A stretch of 64,000 nucleotides of DNA from a gamma proteobacterium symbiont of Taylorina sp. Lineage in GTDB: Bacteria; Pseudomonadota; Gammaproteobacteria; GRL18. The notes under the pieces were generated by a model. The model saw nothing but the letters and a program-made list of their open reading frames with translations, had not been told where the DNA came from and did no database searches. This document shows positions 18,280 through 27,879 of this stretch, one piece after another (within the stretch, counting starts at the first letter, position 1; each line of letters begins with the position of its first letter). The stretch covers positions 124,001 through 188,000 of the forward strand of contig JAHXIV010000007.1 in the NCBI GenBank assembly GCA_025655455.1, read 5' to 3'. A program made the translations under genes and the position numbers.

Positions 18280-21006
18280 TTAATTTTCCCAGGGTTCAAA
18301 GCCGGGGATATCATCAGCTAAACTTGCGCTGCTGAGTGAGCCGGTACGCTGTGCTATGGAACCCAGGCCTTTAAACTGAAACTGTAACATTATTGAATTA
18401 TCTGCATCAGAATAATAGTCTGACTGTTCACGTCCCAAAACCAGGCGTACTGCATAGCAGCAGCTATCATATTCTATGCCGACTTTAGATTCCAGTGTAT
18501 AAGCATCTCGTTCATCATCGGGATTTATACTGGCACTGGCATCATAAAGAGAATAATACCAGTGTGCCAGTGCACGCCACTGAGGTGCAATTGCCCAATA
18601 AGTTGATAGTTCGAGTTGTTCATAGCCGTCTTTACTATCATAAGCATCATTGCGATAGGAATAATCAAAATTAGCAATATGATAGGCATCAGATTTATAT
18701 TGCAGGCGGTAACGGCTTTGTTCAGTACTACCATTATTATGCGGGTCATAAAGTATTGAATAGCCAGTATACCAGTTCTGTGTGAACTGGCTGGTGAGTT
18801 CTGCTGCTATACTGGAGCTGGATTCTGTATCATTTGAAGATTGTATCGGATTACCTTTAGAGTCATATCTTAAGGTCACTTCTCGATCATTAAAGTAATA
18901 GATTTGTCCTATAGAGGCTTTGAAGCGTTCTGCACCGGATTTATCATCTATAAAACGTGTGGTCACTGCCGCCGTCAGTTGATTGGCATCTCCCAGTCGG
19001 TCAACACCTGTGAAACGATTTTCACGAAATAGTTGATTAAAACTGAAAGTCGCAATACTGGTATCAAATAAAGGGATGTCATCCTGATCTTTTGCCGGTA
19101 CATTCAAGTAGAACAATCTGGGTTCCAGAGTTTGTTTTAACGGGCTGTCAAATAAGCTCAGTTCTTTATCAAAAAAGAGACCACTGTCCAGGCTGAATAT
19201 CGGGGCGATTCTATTGGGCGAATCATTATCCCAGTTGTCGCTTCTATTGGGATCAGTATCCTCATTATCCAGTTGATAAGTGGCCATATCCAGACTGAGC
19301 TTGGGAATGATAAAACTATAACTATTTCTATAAGGCACGCTCAGATAAGGTTTTAAAAACAGGCGACTTGATTCAACTCGTTGATCCTGAGAGTCCTGCC
19401 AGTTTTGGGCAAACATAACAAATTCAGATTCAAGTCCTGCATTGATATCAAAACCACTGACGGAATAGACTTCATGAGCTGAAAGGGTTAATTGGGGCAG
19501 GCGACTATAGGTATGAGACGAATGCTGAAGTTCCTGATAACCCTGCAGTCGAGCCATAAAATTAAAGAAAGAGCCATTGTAATTTAAGCGGCCTTCGCGG
19601 AGTAGGTGGGATTCACTTTTATCTCTCAGATTATTAGCAAAATCCTCCAGGTAATAATTGTCTGATACATAATTATAATCAATGTTTCCACGCCATCCGT
19701 TTGCCCAGCTGGTGCGCTGCTGTAAACTGAATGCACCACGATTTTTAGAAATGTCTTGAGGTGTTATTTTATTGTTATCTGTAATATCATCCGGAGCAAC
19801 GCCTCCTTCTCTCAAACTGACTTCACTGGCATCACGTTTATCATCATAGATGCTGTCATTCAGCCATTCAGCATAAATCTCACCGGAATGGCGCTCACTC
19901 AAATAACGGTACTCCCCGCCCAGCATTAAGCCTCGCTTAGAGAATAATTGTGGTGTGATTGTCGCATCCTGATCAGGGGCGATATTGAAGTAGTAGGGGG
20001 TAGCCAGTTCAAAGCCGTTGTTATCGGATGTACCGACATGGGGCATTAAAAAACCGCTCTGGCGTTCATCATTGAGAGGAAAACGGATATAGGGTGTGTA
20101 GAAAACAGGCACGTCTTTAAATCTTATTGTAGCATGTGAACCTTCACCATAGCCTTCCTCAGTGTAAAGTTCCATTTTGTCCGCACTAATGACCCAGTCC
20201 TGATCACCGGCAGGGCAGGTTGAATATGTCACATTTTCCAGATTTACTTCACCAGGTTTAAAATGAATACTGCTGGCCACACCCTGAGCAGGTCTTGCAG
20301 GTAATTGATAATGAGTATTATCAATTTTCCCACTGCGTTCATCTGTTTGATAACTAGCCATATCTCCCTGAAGAATCAGACCTGGTTTAGTGATAACAAC
20401 ATTGCCCTGTGCATCAAATACACCGGTTATTTTATTATAATCAACGATATCGGAAACCAGCTGCTGAGAATTCTGAGTAACGATCACATTACCTGTAAAA
20501 TGAATCTGACTTCTATCGGGGGTGATTGCATGATCGGCTTCAATATTGGTTTCATCATTTTGTGAGAATGGACTTTGACCCAGATGTTGATTTTCTACCT
20601 GGGGCGCACAATTTGAGCCTGTTGTGTTTATAGTAGATGAGTGGGAATTTGTTGTCTGCATTGTTGTGGTTACAGTATTGACAGATGATGGTTTAGCAGC
20701 AGCGGGTTCTTCTTTAATAACAGGAGAAGGAATAATTGTATTTTGGGAGGAAGGTTCAGGCTCTGAGACTGATGGCAGCTCTGCAGGAACAATTTTTATG
20801 CTTCCGTCTACAGAGGATACAGGTGTGTTTTTCCTATCAGAAACAGCACAATTCCATTTTTCATTAGCAATAGGTTGACATTGCCAGGCAGGTGGAGAAA
20901 AAGTTTCTGCCCCTGCGTTGCCTGCTATATTAAAAAAAAGAAATATTGCAAGCAGCGGAGTATTAAATTGAGATATTAAGTTTTTATTGATGGTCAACGT
21001 AGTCAT
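18280..21006 (-). CDS. lptD: LPS-assembly outer-membrane protein LptD
   Basis: 908 residues. Signal sequence ending near NAGAETFSPP, an OstA/LptA-like beta-jellyroll (EADHAITPDRSQIHFTGNV, LVSDIVDYNKITGVFDAQGN), then a long beta-barrel rich in aromatic strands. Cysteines near SNCAPQ and in the barrel region SCCYAVRLVLG could form the inter-domain disulfides. Inserts LPS into the outer leaflet. A Ser/Pro/Thr-rich linker (about residues 60-130) makes it longer than E. coli LptD (784). Confidence 0.95.
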   Translation of the reverse strand: MTTLTINKNLISQFNTPLLAIFLFFNIAGNAGAETFSPPAWQCQPIANEKWNCAVSDRKNTPVSSVDGSIKIVPAELPSVSEPEPSSQNTIIPSPVIKEEPAAAKPSSVNTVTTTMQTTNSHSSTINTTGSNCAPQVENQHLGQSPFSQNDETNIEADHAITPDRSQIHFTGNVIVTQNSQQLVSDIVDYNKITGVFDAQGNVVITKPGLILQGDMASYQTDERSGKIDNTHYQLPARPAQGVASSIHFKPGEVNLENVTYSTCPAGDQDWVISADKMELYTEEGYGEGSHATIRFKDVPVFYTPYIRFPLNDERQSGFLMPHVGTSDNNGFELATPYYFNIAPDQDATITPQLFSKRGLMLGGEYRYLSERHSGEIYAEWLNDSIYDDKRDASEVSLREGGVAPDDITDNNKITPQDISKNRGAFSLQQRTSWANGWRGNIDYNYVSDNYYLEDFANNLRDKSESHLLREGRLNYNGSFFNFMARLQGYQELQHSSHTYSRLPQLTLSAHEVYSVSGFDINAGLESEFVMFAQNWQDSQDQRVESSRLFLKPYLSVPYRNSYSFIIPKLSLDMATYQLDNEDTDPNRSDNWDNDSPNRIAPIFSLDSGLFFDKELSLFDSPLKQTLEPRLFYLNVPAKDQDDIPLFDTSIATFSFNQLFRENRFTGVDRLGDANQLTAAVTTRFIDDKSGAERFKASIGQIYYFNDREVTLRYDSKGNPIQSSNDTESSSSIAAELTSQFTQNWYTGYSILYDPHNNGSTEQSRYRLQYKSDAYHIANFDYSYRNDAYDSKDGYEQLELSTYWAIAPQWRALAHWYYSLYDASASINPDDERDAYTLESKVGIEYDSCCYAVRLVLGREQSDYYSDADNSIMLQFQFKGLGSIAQRTGSLSSASLADDIPGFEPWEN

Positions 21007-21233
21007 TTTTTAATTTCAAGCTTGGTCTGTTGATCTTTCATTTATCACATAATTTTGGCTAATTCTAGCATTGTTCAATAGACTCTGTCGAACACGTATT
21101 GAGATTGTATTATATGATGTATTTCTTGATCTTAATCATTTTTAAAAATAATGATTTTCTGTTATCATAAACCTCATTTTATGGGGTTTCTATAAATAAA
21201 AATACATAACAGCAAGTAAAGAAGATAATATTG

Positions 21234-22202
21234 ATGATGACAGAATTAGAAAAATTTGACAATAGTCTGATTGGCAAATCTCCTGAACTGAATAGTGTGA
21301 AATGGGCGGCAAAAATTACAGCAGCTTCAGATGTGACCGTACTGATTCGAGGCGAAAGCGGTAGCGGCAAAGAAATTTTTGCTAAAGTCATCCATAATGA
21401 AAGCACCAGAAAATCACAGGCAATGATTTCTGTTAACTGTGCTGCGATTCCAGAAAATCTGGCAGAATCAATGTTGTTTGGACATATTAAAGGCTCTTTT
21501 ACCGGTGCAATATCCAATCAGTCCGGTTATATTCAATCCGCAGATAAAGGTACTTTGTTTTTAGATGAAGTGGGGGAGTTGCCTCTTTCCATACAGGCAA
21601 AATTATTACGTTTTCTGGAATCAGCAGAATGCCAGAGAGTAGGTTCAAGCCAAGCTGAGAAAGTTAATGTGCGTATTATTGCTGCAACTAATCGTGATCT
21701 GCATGAAGAAATCAGCAAGGGTAATTTTCGGGAAGATTTATTTTATCGTTTACACATTGTTCCATTAGATGTGCCGCCGCTACGTGAGCGTACAGGTGAT
21801 GTACAGTTATTGTTAACACATTTTACCAATTTGCTGGCCGGACAGTATAATGTCCAGCCGTCGGTTTATAGTAAAAAAGCCATTAAGCATCTAACAAACT
21901 ACTCGTGGCCCGGTAATATCCGTGAATTAAGAAATTTATGCGAAAGAATGAGTATTTTATTGCCGGGAAAATCTATTGACATTGACAATCTACCTCCTGA
22001 AATAAAAAATGCTCAACAGTATGCTGTACAGAAATTTCTGGTTTCTTTACCCGACTCCGGCTTGTCACTGGAAAATGTAGAAATTGATTTGATTCAACAG
22101 GCACTCAGCAAGACATTGGGCAATCGTAGTAAAGCAGCCAGACTTCTCGGTCTCACCAGAGATACTCTATTATACCGTATGAAAAAATATTCATTGAGTT
22201 GA
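21234..22202 (+). CDS. Sigma-54-dependent activator without an N-terminal sensory domain
   Basis: 322 residues. AAA+ sigma-54 interaction domain: Walker A GESGSGKE, GSFTGA loop (usual GAFTGA, with Ser for Ala), Walker B GTLFLDEVGEL, R-fingers in FREDLFYRL and PPLRER; C-terminal Fis-type helix-turn-helix NRSKAARLLGLTRDTLLYRM. No receiver or GAF domain, as in PspF, so control would be by a partner protein. I used ATG 21234; TTG 21231 and ATG 21237 also possible. Divergent from lptD. Target not identifiable. Confidence 0.9.
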   Translation: MMTELEKFDNSLIGKSPELNSVKWAAKITAASDVTVLIRGESGSGKEIFAKVIHNESTRKSQAMISVNCAAIPENLAESMLFGHIKGSFTGAISNQSGYIQSADKGTLFLDEVGELPLSIQAKLLRFLESAECQRVGSSQAEKVNVRIIAATNRDLHEEISKGNFREDLFYRLHIVPLDVPPLRERTGDVQLLLTHFTNLLAGQYNVQPSVYSKKAIKHLTNYSWPGNIRELRNLCERMSILLPGKSIDIDNLPPEIKNAQQYAVQKFLVSLPDSGLSLENVEIDLIQQALSKTLGNRSKAARLLGLTRDTLLYRMKKYSLS

Positions 22203-22231
22203 TTATTAGTAGTTCGGGTACATAGTCTGTA

Positions 22232-22849
22232 CTACCATTCAATCCCTTCCTGAGCTTTAATTCCCTGATTAAATGCATGTTTAATGGTGTTAATTTCACT
22301 GACTGTATCGGCTATTTCAAGCAGCTCTTTTGTCGCACCACGACCGGTAATGATGATGTTTTGATGCATGGGGCGATTCCTGATGGCAGTGATTACTTCA
22401 TTGATATCCAGATACTGATATTTAAATAGATAGGTGAGTTCATCCAGTACAATAAGCCGACAGTTTGTGTCTGTAAAAAAGGGGGATATATCCTGCCAGA
22501 TTGCCTGTGCCGCCTGCTTATCTTTTGCAAAGTTCTGGGAGTCCCAGGTGAAGCCGGTATCCATGGTAAAAGTAGTTAAATTAGGATTTGAGGCAAAGAA
22601 AGCAGATTCACCACAATCCCATTGCCCTTTAATAAATTGTGCCAGAACACAATGATGCTCATGTCCCAGACTTCTCAGCAAAGTACCTAATGCTGAAGTT
22701 GTTTTCCCCTTGCCATTGCCGGTAATGACAATCACTACGCCCCGTTCAATATCAGCCTGTTCAATTTTTGCATCAACGACTTCTTTATGTTTCTGCATGC
22801 GTTTATTATGTCTTTGTGCTCTTGAGTCTGTCATTGGTATGGTCTTCAT
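22232..22849 (-). CDS. cobO: Cob(I)yrinic acid a,c-diamide adenosyltransferase
   Basis: 205 residues. P-loop GNGKGKTTSALGTLLRSLGH, LAQFIKGQWDCGESAFF, LIVLDELTYLFKYQYL and IIITGRGATKEL are diagnostic of CobO/BtuR. Adds the adenosyl group to corrinoids in the cytoplasm. Convergent with the sigma-54 activator gene. No other cobalamin gene is in the window, so it may serve salvage. Confidence 0.95.
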   Translation of the reverse strand: MKTIPMTDSRAQRHNKRMQKHKEVVDAKIEQADIERGVVIVITGNGKGKTTSALGTLLRSLGHEHHCVLAQFIKGQWDCGESAFFASNPNLTTFTMDTGFTWDSQNFAKDKQAAQAIWQDISPFFTDTNCRLIVLDELTYLFKYQYLDINEVITAIRNRPMHQNIIITGRGATKELLEIADTVSEINTIKHAFNQGIKAQEGIEW

Positions 22850-22868
22850 TTATTTTTTGTGATTTAGA

Positions 22869-22935
22869 ATGAAAGCCCTCAGCAAATAAAATTTGTCGCT
22901 GTCGCTTTGCTAACATTTTTTATAGCAAAGAAAGA
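22869..22935 (-). repeat. Palindromic dispersed repeat copy
   Basis: Read on the minus strand: CTTTGCTATAAAAAATGTTA, then GCAAAGCGACAGCGACAAA, then TTTATTTGCTGAGGGCT. The stem is CTTTGCTA / TAGCAAAG. About 85% identical by eye to the copy at 63940-64000. Lies between cobO and queC. Confidence 0.6.
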
Positions 22936-23030
22936 TAGAGAAAAATTTTATGTTTGATGAGAGATTGCTTTGATTTTACAGTATACTCTCTATATTTACA
23001 GCTTCAGTATCTTATTTGGAATGATAGAAT

Positions 23031-23717
23031 ATGAGTAAAGCATTAGTCGTTTTATCCGGAGGACAGGATTCCACAACCTGTTTGTACTGGGCAATTAATG
23101 AATTCGGGCATGAAAATGTTTCGAGTTTAAGCTTTGATTACGGGCAGCGTCATAAAATTGAATTAGAGTCTGCAAAAAAAGTGGCTGAAATTGCAGCGGT
23201 TGTTCATGAAATTTTACCTATTAATACTTTTTCTGCACTAGGCGGCAATGCTCTAACCGATGATATTAAAATAGAGATGGAAGAAAATAGAGGACACTTG
23301 CCTAACACTTTTGTGCCGGGTAGAAATCTTATTTTTCTAACCTTTGCGGCTGCTTATGCTTATACTCATGCCATAGAAAATCTGGTGATTGGTGTTGCTC
23401 AAACTGACTATAGCGGCTATCCTGACTGTCGTGAAGGTACGCTTAATTCTCTGGAACAAACGCTGCGACTGGGTATGGAATCCAGTGTCACCATACATAG
23501 TCCATTAATGAATCTCAATAAAGCTGATATAGTAGAGCTGGCGGTTAAGCTGGGTGCAATGGATGCGATGGCCTATACTCATACCTGTTATAATGGTCAG
23601 CAGCCGCCCTGTCAAAAATGTCAGGCCTGTTTATTACGGGCAAAAGGTTTTTCCGAGGCCAATATTGCTGATCCATTAATTGAACGATGTCAATTTTTTC
23701 GCAACCTGAAAGCTTAA
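23031..23717 (+). CDS. queC: 7-cyano-7-deazaguanine (preQ0) synthase
   Basis: 228 residues. PP-loop LVVLSGGQDSTTCLYWA, FVPGRNLIFLTFAAAYA, and the C-terminal zinc cluster (CYNGQQPPCQKCQACLLRA, four Cys). Converts 7-carboxy-7-deazaguanine to preQ0 for queuosine. Followed at once by the QueD-type fusion gene; the two form a queuosine operon. Confidence 0.97.
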   Translation: MSKALVVLSGGQDSTTCLYWAINEFGHENVSSLSFDYGQRHKIELESAKKVAEIAAVVHEILPINTFSALGGNALTDDIKIEMEENRGHLPNTFVPGRNLIFLTFAAAYAYTHAIENLVIGVAQTDYSGYPDCREGTLNSLEQTLRLGMESSVTIHSPLMNLNKADIVELAVKLGAMDAMAYTHTCYNGQQPPCQKCQACLLRAKGFSEANIADPLIERCQFFRNLKA

Positions 23718-23719
23718 AA

Positions 23720-24856
23720 ATGACTGATAAAATTTACTATATTGCCAGTGCTTCTTTTGAAGCTGCCTGTCAAATTAATATTCTGCCTGAAATACATCCT
23801 GCCGCACAATTACATGGACATAGTTACAATGCCTCTGTTCGAATTCCCTTCGCCACATTGGATGATGAACTCAGTTTTATCCGTGAGAGAAAGGAAGCGG
23901 TGAATTTTCTTAAAGATCATCTGCAATCAACTGTTAAACCACTGAATTACACCTTTTTAAACCAGAAAATCCCTGTCCCAACAGATGAAAATCTGGCTCG
24001 CTGGATCCATAGAGAGATTAGCTCTTCTGAAATAAGTCGCTCTGCAATTGATCGCGTGGCGATCCAAAGTACTGATGATTCAGGGGTTGATCTGGACAAT
24101 AATAACCAGGCTCATATCTGGCGCAGATATCGTTTTGAAGCAGCTCATCAATTGCCCAATGTACCTGCAGGACATCCGTGCGGTCGTATGCATGGTCATG
24201 GTTTTGAAGTTATCCTGCATGCCAATCAGGATCTTAAACAGGCTTACGATGAGGAGGATATGGGCATTGATTTTGTGCATATTGATGAATATTGGGAAAA
24301 ATTACATGAGCAACTGGATTACAATTGTCTGAATGATATTAATGGCCTGGAGAATCCTACTTCTGAAGTATTAGCACACTGGATATGGCAGCAGCTTAAA
24401 ACTGATTTCACGCAATTGTCCTGGGTGACTGTTTATGAAACACATACCTCCGGTTGTCATTACAATGGAGATCATTATCGAATCTGGAAAGAGCAGCGCT
24501 TTGAAAGTGCCTTAAAATTATCTCAGGTTGGGGAGAATGATAAGCGTAGAAGACTGCATGGACATAGTTATTTAATCCGTCTGCACCTTACCGCGGAACT
24601 AGATGAGGTGATGGGCTGGACGGTTGATTATGGTGATGTTAAAAGCCTGTTTAGTCCAATTTATGATCAGCTTGATCATCATCGTCTGGACTTGCTTGAA
24701 GGCATGGAAGAGGCAAATGTCACCCATTTGCTCTACTGGATTAAAGACAAAATGGCGGATGTCCTGCCACAGTTGGATCGCATTGATCTATTCGAAACAC
24801 CGGGTTGTGGTGCCATTCTCTGCTGGGGTGAAGAAGGGCCGGCATTGCCCGACTGA
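23720..24856 (+). CDS. queD: Three-domain 6-carboxytetrahydropterin synthase (QueD/PTPS) fusion
   Basis: 378 residues against about 120 for ordinary QueD: three PTPS-fold units in tandem. Domain 1 (1-118): FEAAC, HGH at 32-34, no catalytic Cys, N-Y for D-H. Domain 2 (about 134-250): FEAAH, Cys154 in GHPCGRMHGH, zinc ligands complete, but the Asp-His pair is D200-Y201. Domain 3 (about 256-378): no AAH histidine or catalytic Cys, but HGH at 280-282 and intact D319-H320. In PTPS enzymes the Cys and the Asp-His pair meet at a subunit interface, so domains 2 and 3 may form one composite site. I start at ATG 23720; ATG 23687, overlapping queC, is in frame. Confidence 0.9.
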   Translation: MTDKIYYIASASFEAACQINILPEIHPAAQLHGHSYNASVRIPFATLDDELSFIRERKEAVNFLKDHLQSTVKPLNYTFLNQKIPVPTDENLARWIHREISSSEISRSAIDRVAIQSTDDSGVDLDNNNQAHIWRRYRFEAAHQLPNVPAGHPCGRMHGHGFEVILHANQDLKQAYDEEDMGIDFVHIDEYWEKLHEQLDYNCLNDINGLENPTSEVLAHWIWQQLKTDFTQLSWVTVYETHTSGCHYNGDHYRIWKEQRFESALKLSQVGENDKRRRLHGHSYLIRLHLTAELDEVMGWTVDYGDVKSLFSPIYDQLDHHRLDLLEGMEEANVTHLLYWIKDKMADVLPQLDRIDLFETPGCGAILCWGEEGPALPD

Positions 24857-24900
24857 CAGAAAAAAGAGATAAAGGGGAAGATAAAGTTTAAGGTTTAAAC

Positions 24901-24984
24901 CTACATTCTTGGGGGTGGTGAAACACGCAGCACCTCTTCAATGGTTGTAAGACCACATGCTATTTTATTCGCCCCATTCATTAG
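24901..24984 (-). pseudogene. C-terminal scrap of a GspE/PilB-type secretion ATPase
   Basis: The frame reads MNGANKIACGLTTIEEVLRV followed by a short tail and TAG. GLTTIEEVLRV is the very conserved C-terminus of type II secretion / type IV pilus ATPases. Nothing of the rest of the gene is present, so this is a fragment left after deletion. Short, hence moderate confidence. Confidence 0.35.
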
Positions 24985-25142
24985 CAAACACAAATAGTTT
25001 ATCATTAGTTATATCATCACCATGTGCGACATCATTTCTTATGTTAATTCATTCATTAATTGGAGATAAATCTGAGGTCTTTATAAAAAGTTTATGTAAT
25101 AGCTCTTCCTTCACAGAATTTTTTTTGATTAAACTTGTTTTT
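24965..25142 (-). pseudogene. Broken HEPN-like gene remnant
   Basis: The frame reads SVKEELLHKLFIKTSDLSP, a TGA, then INIRNDVAHGDDITNDKLF and FANEWGE to a stop. INxRNDxAHGD is typical of HEPN domain proteins of toxin-antitoxin or defence systems. Interrupted by a stop and lacking its N-terminus. It overlaps the secretion-ATPase fragment in another frame. From 25143 to 25330 I see no gene, only a hairpin at 25260-25276. Confidence 0.35.
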
Positions 25143-25259
25143 TAGAATTAATCTACAATGATCTTCTGATAATAGGAAGAAAATGGCAGTTATATGGAAG
25201 TTGAAATAAAAACAACGCAAACTCCTAATTGCTGGAATAGGTCTTTCCAGCACATCATT

Positions 25260-25276
25260 CCGAATGTTCACTTCGG
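25260..25276 (+). terminator. Hairpin CCGAA / TTCGG followed by T-run
   Basis: CCGAATGTTCACTTCGG followed by TTGTTTTT has terminator shape. A near-identical sequence (CCGAATGTCCCTTTCGGTTG) occurs at 15887-15906 in the other accessory gap, so both may be the same mobile-element scar rather than true terminators. Confidence 0.35.
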
Positions 25277-25330
25277 TTGTTTTTCTGTCATATGAAACGT
25301 AGGTAATATTGTGATAGCTTTAAATTAAAA

Positions 25331-26602
25331 CTATACAATAGTTTTTTGTTCTTCTGTATTGTCGGCAGTATCTTTAGAATGGTAATTCTTTAATTGCTCT
25401 ACCAGTGAGTCCAGTAATGAAGAGGAATCCTTTTCTAATTGTTTCATTTCATCAGAATGTAAAAGCTGATTCATCTCTTTTAATAAATTACTGACATCTT
25501 TTTCAGGTTCCTTAAACTTATGCAGTGCAAAAGGATTCTGAAAAAGATGATCAAGATCTCTAATAAACCGACTCATTTCTTTCAATCCGGACTGCTCACC
25601 TCTACCCTGAGTATCACCTGATTCTACCTCTGGCTGAGATTGATAATTACTATAGGTGCTGATGGCAACCTGTCGATTCTCCTGATAATCCATGTTTAAT
25701 GAAAAGCGAGTGAGTTCTTTACTATCAAAATCCATTTTTAATGCATTATCAAACGCCTTTTGAATATTACCTGAGAAAAAACTGTCTGATATTTTGGCCA
25801 CTTCTTTTAATAAATCATCAATTGCCTTTTGTTCCCCCTCATCCAGCTCACCCTGTACCTGATATGATAAACCTGTGCTAGCGGAAATACTCCTTGAAGC
25901 GCTATAGGAAACTCCTTCTTCACCACGGGAATAACTATGTGTTGACTCGGCACTTTGTTGTTTGAATAAATCGATTAGTACTTTATCACCATCATTAGTT
26001 ATAATCTCAACGCTGGTATTTTCATTACGTGAATAACTACTCTGCATAGAAGCCTGCTTGACTTGATTCAGCTCTTTCTGCTCCTCTGCATCATCATTTA
26101 CAACACCGTTAACCTGATCTTCCAAACGTTGTAAGCCCTGCTGAATGAGATCATAGGTTGAATCAATATCAGTTTTTACCTTGCCATTGAGCACATCAAG
26201 GCTTTCCAGAATATCCCTAGCCTCTGCAAAACCTCGTTCAATACCTTCTCTTGCCTTAGCCATTAATTCTGTTTGCTGGTCTTTATCCTGTTCTGATAAG
26301 ATCCGTCCAGAAACAAAGCCCAGAATACGTTCAGAAACTTTTTCGGGGGTAAAATCCTGTGCCTGAAGTCCCTTCAGTTCAATGCCTTCTTCACCAAAGC
26401 GTTGTTTAAGTTTATCGGCAATCTGGCGGTTGAGTAAGGCCTGCGTTTTCTCAGGAGTCAAAACCCCAATAGAAACATTATCGTTAGCTTTTGCATTAAC
26501 AGAACCGGGTACTGAATTTTGTTTGGTGCGAACTCCAGAATACATTAGATTCTTGTTTAAAGAATTTAATAGTCCGATATTTCCTGTTAACGGGGTGCTC
26601 AT
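25331..26602 (-). CDS. DUF5610 domain protein
   Basis: 423 residues, soluble and highly charged, with AGGAG six bases before the ATG. Residues about 50-110 (ALLNRQIADKLKQRFGEEG, DFTPEKVSERILGFVSGRI) match the DUF5610 pattern as I recall it. The rest is rich in Ser, Gln and acidic residues with predicted helices and a Ser/Tyr-rich stretch (SYSRGEEGVSYSASRSIS). Monocistronic. Function unknown. Confidence 0.7.
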   Translation of the reverse strand: MSTPLTGNIGLLNSLNKNLMYSGVRTKQNSVPGSVNAKANDNVSIGVLTPEKTQALLNRQIADKLKQRFGEEGIELKGLQAQDFTPEKVSERILGFVSGRILSEQDKDQQTELMAKAREGIERGFAEARDILESLDVLNGKVKTDIDSTYDLIQQGLQRLEDQVNGVVNDDAEEQKELNQVKQASMQSSYSRNENTSVEIITNDGDKVLIDLFKQQSAESTHSYSRGEEGVSYSASRSISASTGLSYQVQGELDEGEQKAIDDLLKEVAKISDSFFSGNIQKAFDNALKMDFDSKELTRFSLNMDYQENRQVAISTYSNYQSQPEVESGDTQGRGEQSGLKEMSRFIRDLDHLFQNPFALHKFKEPEKDVSNLLKEMNQLLHSDEMKQLEKDSSSLLDSLVEQLKNYHSKDTADNTEEQKTIV

Positions 26603-26854
26603 TTTTTACTCCTAATCCTAAGGAACAGGAGCAAGGGGTTCTAAAAAAAATTTTTATGGATCCCTAAACATCTGCTGTTCCGGTATTGATGTTAAATCTG
26701 TATCCGATAGCTGTTGCTTATCTCAAACAGTACCCTGAGTCTATTGGCGTCTGAAAGTAAGATTTCTTTATTTTTTTCCCTTAATGGCTGTTCATTCTAT
26801 CTAAAATGAGATATATTAACCAACTTTAATATATCTCTATTTTTCGAATAGTCT

Positions 26855-27874
26855 ATGAGGTCTGTAATGCGTCGTCGTGTAGAAATCAAACCCAATGAAC
26901 ATCAATTTTATGTGGAATCCAATGAAACGGTTCTTGATGCAGCACTAAGGCAAGGTATTAATCTACGTTATGGATGTCGTAATGGTGCCTGTGGTGCCTG
27001 TCAGGGTAAAGTACTGCAGGGCGAATTGCATTATGATGAAGATCCTGTTGCCTTGTCCGATGATGATAAGGCTGAAAATCTGGCCTTGTTCTGTGCTGCT
27101 TTCCCTGACACTGATTTGGTTATTGAAGTTGAAGAAGTCGATCTGGGTGATGCCATTGAAATTAAAACCCTGCCTTGTCGTGTACAGAAAATGAATCGTC
27201 TTGCTGATGATGTCATGCAGCTTTTTATAAAATTACCTTCTTCTGAGCGTCTGCAGTTTCTATCCGGGCAATATATTGATATTTTGTTAGAAGATGGACG
27301 TCATCGCAGTTTTTCTATTGCCAATGCTCCTCATAATGATGAATTTCTTGAATTGCACATTCGTCTTGTTGATAAAGGCCTGTTTACGCCAAAAGTTTTC
27401 AATAACATGCAGGAAAAAGATTTACTGCGTATTGAAGGACCGCACGGTAGTTTTTTCTATCATGAAGATTCTGCAAGAGATCTTTTGCTTATGGCTGGTG
27501 GAACCGGCTTTGCACCGATAAAAGGCATTATTGAACACTTGATTGAAGAAAAAGTCACTCGACCTGTTTATCTATACTGGGGAGCACGTTCTGAAACTGA
27601 TCTGTATTTAAAAGATATGGCTGAAAAGTGGGCTGCTGAAAATGATAATATTCACTTTATTCCTGTATTGTCGGAGGCTGATAACAGCTGGTCAGGTAAG
27701 ACGGGCTATGTTCATACAGCAGTATTAGATGATTTTGAAGACTTAAATCCATTTGATATTTATGTTTGCGGTCCTCCAGTGATGATTATGGCGGCTAAAG
27801 AACAATTTCAGACAAAAGGTATGGATACGGCTAGTTTTTATTATGACTCTTTTGATTTTGCCGGAGATCATTAA
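26855..27874 (+). CDS. 2Fe-2S ferredoxin - FAD/NAD reductase (CDP-6-deoxy-delta-3,4-glucoseen reductase-like)
   Basis: 339 residues. An N-terminal plant-type ferredoxin domain (YGCRNGACGACQGKV, fourth Cys in LFCAAF) is followed by an FAD domain (HRSFSIAN for RxYS, then GPHGSFFY) and an NAD domain (LLLMAGGTGFAPIKGI, YVCGPPVMI). It passes electrons from NAD(P)H to an oxygenase or other acceptor. In gammaproteobacteria such genes often sit with ubiD or stand alone, as here; substrate unknown. ATG 26867 is an alternative start. Convergent with hemD. Confidence 0.85.
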   Translation: MRSVMRRRVEIKPNEHQFYVESNETVLDAALRQGINLRYGCRNGACGACQGKVLQGELHYDEDPVALSDDDKAENLALFCAAFPDTDLVIEVEEVDLGDAIEIKTLPCRVQKMNRLADDVMQLFIKLPSSERLQFLSGQYIDILLEDGRHRSFSIANAPHNDEFLELHIRLVDKGLFTPKVFNNMQEKDLLRIEGPHGSFFYHEDSARDLLLMAGGTGFAPIKGIIEHLIEEKVTRPVYLYWGARSETDLYLKDMAEKWAAENDNIHFIPVLSEADNSWSGKTGYVHTAVLDDFEDLNPFDIYVCGPPVMIMAAKEQFQTKGMDTASFYYDSFDFAGDH

Positions 27875-27879
27875 GATTA

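Noticed and set aside
23687-23719. Upstream ATG of the QueD fusion overlapping queC
   Set aside because: Extra 11 residues have no family match; ATG 23720 avoids the overlap, though the start stays uncertain.
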